A program made the translations under genes and the position numbers. The notes under the pieces were generated by a model. It had not been told where the DNA came from, searched no databases, and worked only from the letters and a program-made list of their open reading frames with translations. From Bacteroidales bacterium (GTDB lineage: Bacteria > Bacteroidota > Bacteroidia > Bacteroidales > F082), in contig JAFRRE010000080.1 in the NCBI GenBank assembly GCA_017428285.1, positions 1 through 6,169 on the forward strand: 6,169 bases of DNA. The letters are read 5' to 3'. Of this stretch, positions 4,578 through 6,169 are shown one piece after another; position 1 is the stretch's first letter; every line of letters starts with the position of its first letter.

Positions 4578-4937
4578 ATGACACCGACTCGAGAACAATT
4601 TAGAGAATTCATTGCCGCTGTGCAAAAGGCGCAGCAAAAAGAAGAAAACTTAAACAAAGCATTGAAACTGATCTGGGATGATGACCAACACCAATACACC
4701 CCTTTCTACATCTCGCCATTTTGGGATGCCGTATATAAGGCTTTCAACATCATGTTTGGCTTAGAAGAGGATCTATGTGGTGAGAACGAACTCTCCTGGT
4801 GGTTGGAGGAATCGCCTCAAAATGAGGCAAAGTATTGGATTGATAAGAAAGAATACAACGTCAGTAATGTTGACGCATTTTATGACTTTTTGGTTGAGTT
4901 TTTAGAGAAGAAAAAAATGGAAATGAATAATGAATAA
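4578..4937 (+). CDS. Uncharacterised acidic protein, 119 residues
   Basis: I do not recognise a named family. The protein is soluble, acidic and mostly helical: a charged N-terminal helix (REQFREFIAAVQKAQQKEENLNKAL), a middle PFWDAVYKAFNIMFG with several aromatic residues, then ENELSWWLEES and KYWIDKKEYN, and a closing AFYDFLVEFLEKKK helix. The pattern of an LxWWLxE segment followed by a short Lys/Tyr-rich strand and a YDFLVE helix is reminiscent of small hypothetical proteins in phages and mobile elements, from memory and at low certainty. No signal peptide or membrane helix. It lies 14 bases before the next gene in the same direction, so they are likely co-transcribed. The only promoter hint is an imperfect TATCTTCG at 4507-4514. 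Confidence 0.72.
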   Translation: MTPTREQFREFIAAVQKAQQKEENLNKALKLIWDDDQHQYTPFYISPFWDAVYKAFNIMFGLEEDLCGENELSWWLEESPQNEAKYWIDKKEYNVSNVDAFYDFLVEFLEKKKMEMNNE

Positions 4938-4951
4938 AAGAAGTCATAAAT

Positions 4952-5578
4952 ATGAAAACAACAAATACAAAACAAAACTCTAAATTAGAGCAAGTTGCTC
5001 GCTTTCTTCACATCTCCATCCCATACGACAAGGATGATGAATATGGTTTAATCTCATTTGACGATGGATTGGTGACAGAGCTTGAATGTGAAAAGGACTT
5101 TGTTCCTCCAATGCTCAATGTTGAAACTCAGAGGCTTGAGATCACAGTTGACTTGTTTGAACGTAAAGTGATTGACTGGGATTACAATGACTATCTCCGA
5201 ATATGGGCCAAAGTATGTGATAGCGGTACCTATACGCTGTTGGATGCCGACATGAATCCTTTGTGGCAGATCAATGGGTATGTTCCTAACGCCATGATAC
5301 CACCGTACGAAGATGGTTTCGGTGATTATTTGGAGTTGGCGATTGAACATGATGGTGCCTTGCCTCAATGGCAAACTATTCCCGATTTCTCTGATTTTAT
5401 TGAGAATGGCGAAGCGCCAAAACCCATCAAGACCAATAAATGGCATACGGCGGAGGATGCTTATCGTGATTTGATGCGTCATAAACTCAACCATGAAGAG
5501 ATGATATGGTTGTTACAAAGATTGATGGCCAAATACACACTTACGCCCAAGGAGATTCTAAAGGAGATATTGTTCTAA
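4952..5578 (+). CDS. Uncharacterised protein, 208 residues
   Basis: Not recognised as a named family. A Lys/Asn-rich start is followed by a strand-rich middle (about residues 60-130): LEITVDLFERKVIDW, then AKVCDSGTYTLLD, NGYVPNAMIPPYEDGFGDYLEL and DGALPQW. This regular pattern of short strands with DGxGDYxxL and GYVPN turns recalls a small all-beta domain seen in hypothetical proteins of mobile elements; I cannot name it. The C-terminus is helical (HTAEDAYRDLMRHKLNHEEM and LLQRLMAKYTLTPKEILKEI). Soluble, acidic, no signal peptide. The start at 4952 follows an A-rich leader and a 14-base gap. A possible mini-gene starts on the stop codon. No role can be assigned beyond membership of the 4578-6169 gene row. 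Confidence 0.75.
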   Translation: MKTTNTKQNSKLEQVARFLHISIPYDKDDEYGLISFDDGLVTELECEKDFVPPMLNVETQRLEITVDLFERKVIDWDYNDYLRIWAKVCDSGTYTLLDADMNPLWQINGYVPNAMIPPYEDGFGDYLELAIEHDGALPQWQTIPDFSDFIENGEAPKPIKTNKWHTAEDAYRDLMRHKLNHEEMIWLLQRLMAKYTLTPKEILKEILF

Positions 5579-5676
5579 TGGATATGGCCGTTCACAAAAA
5601 TTTGTTGAAAAACACATCTTTCATTCAAGAAAAAATTATTGATATATTACGGGAAAGTTGTATTTTTACAAATTAA
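5578..5676 (+). CDS. Possible 32-residue mini-protein overlapping the upstream stop
   Basis: The TAA of the preceding gene shares its last A with an ATG (TAATG), a common sign of translational coupling. The frame runs 32 codons (MDMAVHKNLLKNTSFI, then QEKIIDILRESCIFTN) to a TAA 22 bases before the ATPase start. It is helix-prone and amphipathic, unlike random AT-rich sequence, but so short that chance cannot be ruled out. It could also be the leftover of a longer helical protein. Confidence 0.3.
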   Translation: MDMAVHKNLLKNTSFIQEKIIDILRESCIFTN

Positions 5677-5687
5677 TTTGGAATTAT

Positions 5688-5695
5688 TATCTTTA
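5688..5695 (+). promoter_or_regulatory. Weak -7-like box in front of the ATPase gene
   Basis: TATCTTTA matches TAnnTTTG in all but the last base and ends three bases before the ATG, which would again give a leaderless message. A similar TATTTTTA lies at 5661-5668. Since the upstream genes run in the same direction, read-through from them may suffice. Confidence 0.25.
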
Positions 5696-5698
5696 CAC

Positions 5699-6169
5699 AT
5701 GGACGGCTTTAAGAATATAGAAATCAACAACTTCAGAGGTATCAGCCATTTAAGGATAGAGGATTTTTCACGTGTGAATGTCTTTTTGGGACAAAACAGT
5801 TCGGGAAAAAGCTCCGTGTTGGAAAGTCTTTTATTGTTGATGGGAATGTCAAACCCCGACCTGCCTCAAAGTATCAATTATATTAGGTCGCGAGGCTATA
5901 GCGGTTTTGCGGATCTAGGATATATGTTCCACAACGGCAATCTAAAGGTTAGTCCTGAGTTTTCCTCTGAAATGTTTGATGGATCCAAGCGTCATTTGGC
6001 ATTGGAAATGACTTACACCTTTGACGACAAGGCTCAAGTTGATCTACCCCAAGGACATATTCCCACCTCGGAAACGAAAACCTTCTTGAACACCCTGAAG
6101 ATGCTGTTCGAAATCGAAGCTAATCAAAAGAAAAGCAACTATGAGAGCAGTGTTACTTTTAATCAGATG
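5699..6169 (+). CDS. AAA/OLD-like ATPase, N-terminal 157 residues (runs off the window)
   Basis: The open frame from the ATG at 5699 reaches the window end. It begins with KNIEINNFRGISHLRIEDFS and FLGQNSSGKSSVLESL, with the Walker A P-loop GQNSSGKSS at residues 31-39, the typical start of SMC/RecF/OLD-type ABC-like ATPases (AAA_15/AAA_21 group). The following GMSNPDLPQSINYIR and FADLGYMFHNGNL belong, as I recall, to a Bacteroidetes subset of such ATPases of about 350-450 residues. Walker B, the signature motif and any TOPRIM nuclease end would lie downstream and are not visible. Members of this broad group serve in anti-phage systems (OLD/Gabija, PARIS, retron effectors) as well as in repair, often with a partner gene just downstream. 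Defence is therefore an inference, supported by the mobile context. The start is set by the FRGI strand at the expected distance. Confidence 0.85.
   Translation, partial: MDGFKNIEINNFRGISHLRIEDFSRVNVFLGQNSSGKSSVLESLLLLMGMSNPDLPQSINYIRSRGYSGFADLGYMFHNGNLKVSPEFSSEMFDGSKRHLALEMTYTFDDKAQVDLPQGHIPTSETKTFLNTLKMLFEIEANQKKSNYESSVTFNQM

Noticed and set aside
5054..5494. Minus-strand 146-codon frame opposite the 208-residue protein
   Set aside because: The plus-strand frame is longer, has a sensible start with short spacing to its neighbour and a domain-like strand pattern; the minus frame shows none of this.

Overview
The window looks like chromosomal DNA from a member of the Bacteroidales. The reasons are the Bacteroidetes-type -7 boxes (TAnnTTTG) in front of several genes, the lack of clear Shine-Dalgarno sites, a signal peptide ending in ASAQ, and the gene families present (a Fic protein of the HxFGEGNTR type, a DUF4298 protein, an exported flavodoxin). 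I cannot name the genus.

Region 1 (1-2606) is mostly housekeeping. The 5' part of a PreA-like dihydropyrimidine dehydrogenase runs leftward out of the window. Divergent from it is a Fic-family gene that seems to have lost about half of its Fic domain by an internal in-frame deletion. Behind it lie an exported flavodoxin and a DUF4298 gene joined by an ATGA stop/start overlap. Convergent to these is a YqaA/DedA-type membrane protein gene.

Region 2 (about 2535-4460) is rearranged. It holds two sets of nearly identical segments. The first 24 codons and promoter of yqaA occur at 2535-2634 and again as a dead fragment at 3243-3341. A small antitoxin-like gene occurs complete at 2775-3059 and 3'-truncated at 4204-4434. 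Beside the complete antitoxin gene only the C-terminal end of a RelE/ParE-like toxin is left. Between the second set of segments lies a complete three-cysteine Gp37/Gp68 (DUF5131) gene of phage and mobile-element type. The module therefore looks duplicated, with the toxin decayed in one copy and replaced by the Gp37/Gp68 gene in the other.

Region 3 (4578-6169) is AT-richer and reads rightward as a likely operon: two unrecognised acidic proteins, a possible 32-residue mini-protein overlapping the second one, and the start of an AAA/OLD-like ATPase with a clear Walker A motif that runs off the window. Its composition, position next to a mobile-type gene and ATPase type make it a candidate accessory (possibly anti-phage) locus. 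The partner gene that would decide this lies outside the window.

No tRNA, rRNA, CRISPR array, insertion sequence or integrase gene was seen.
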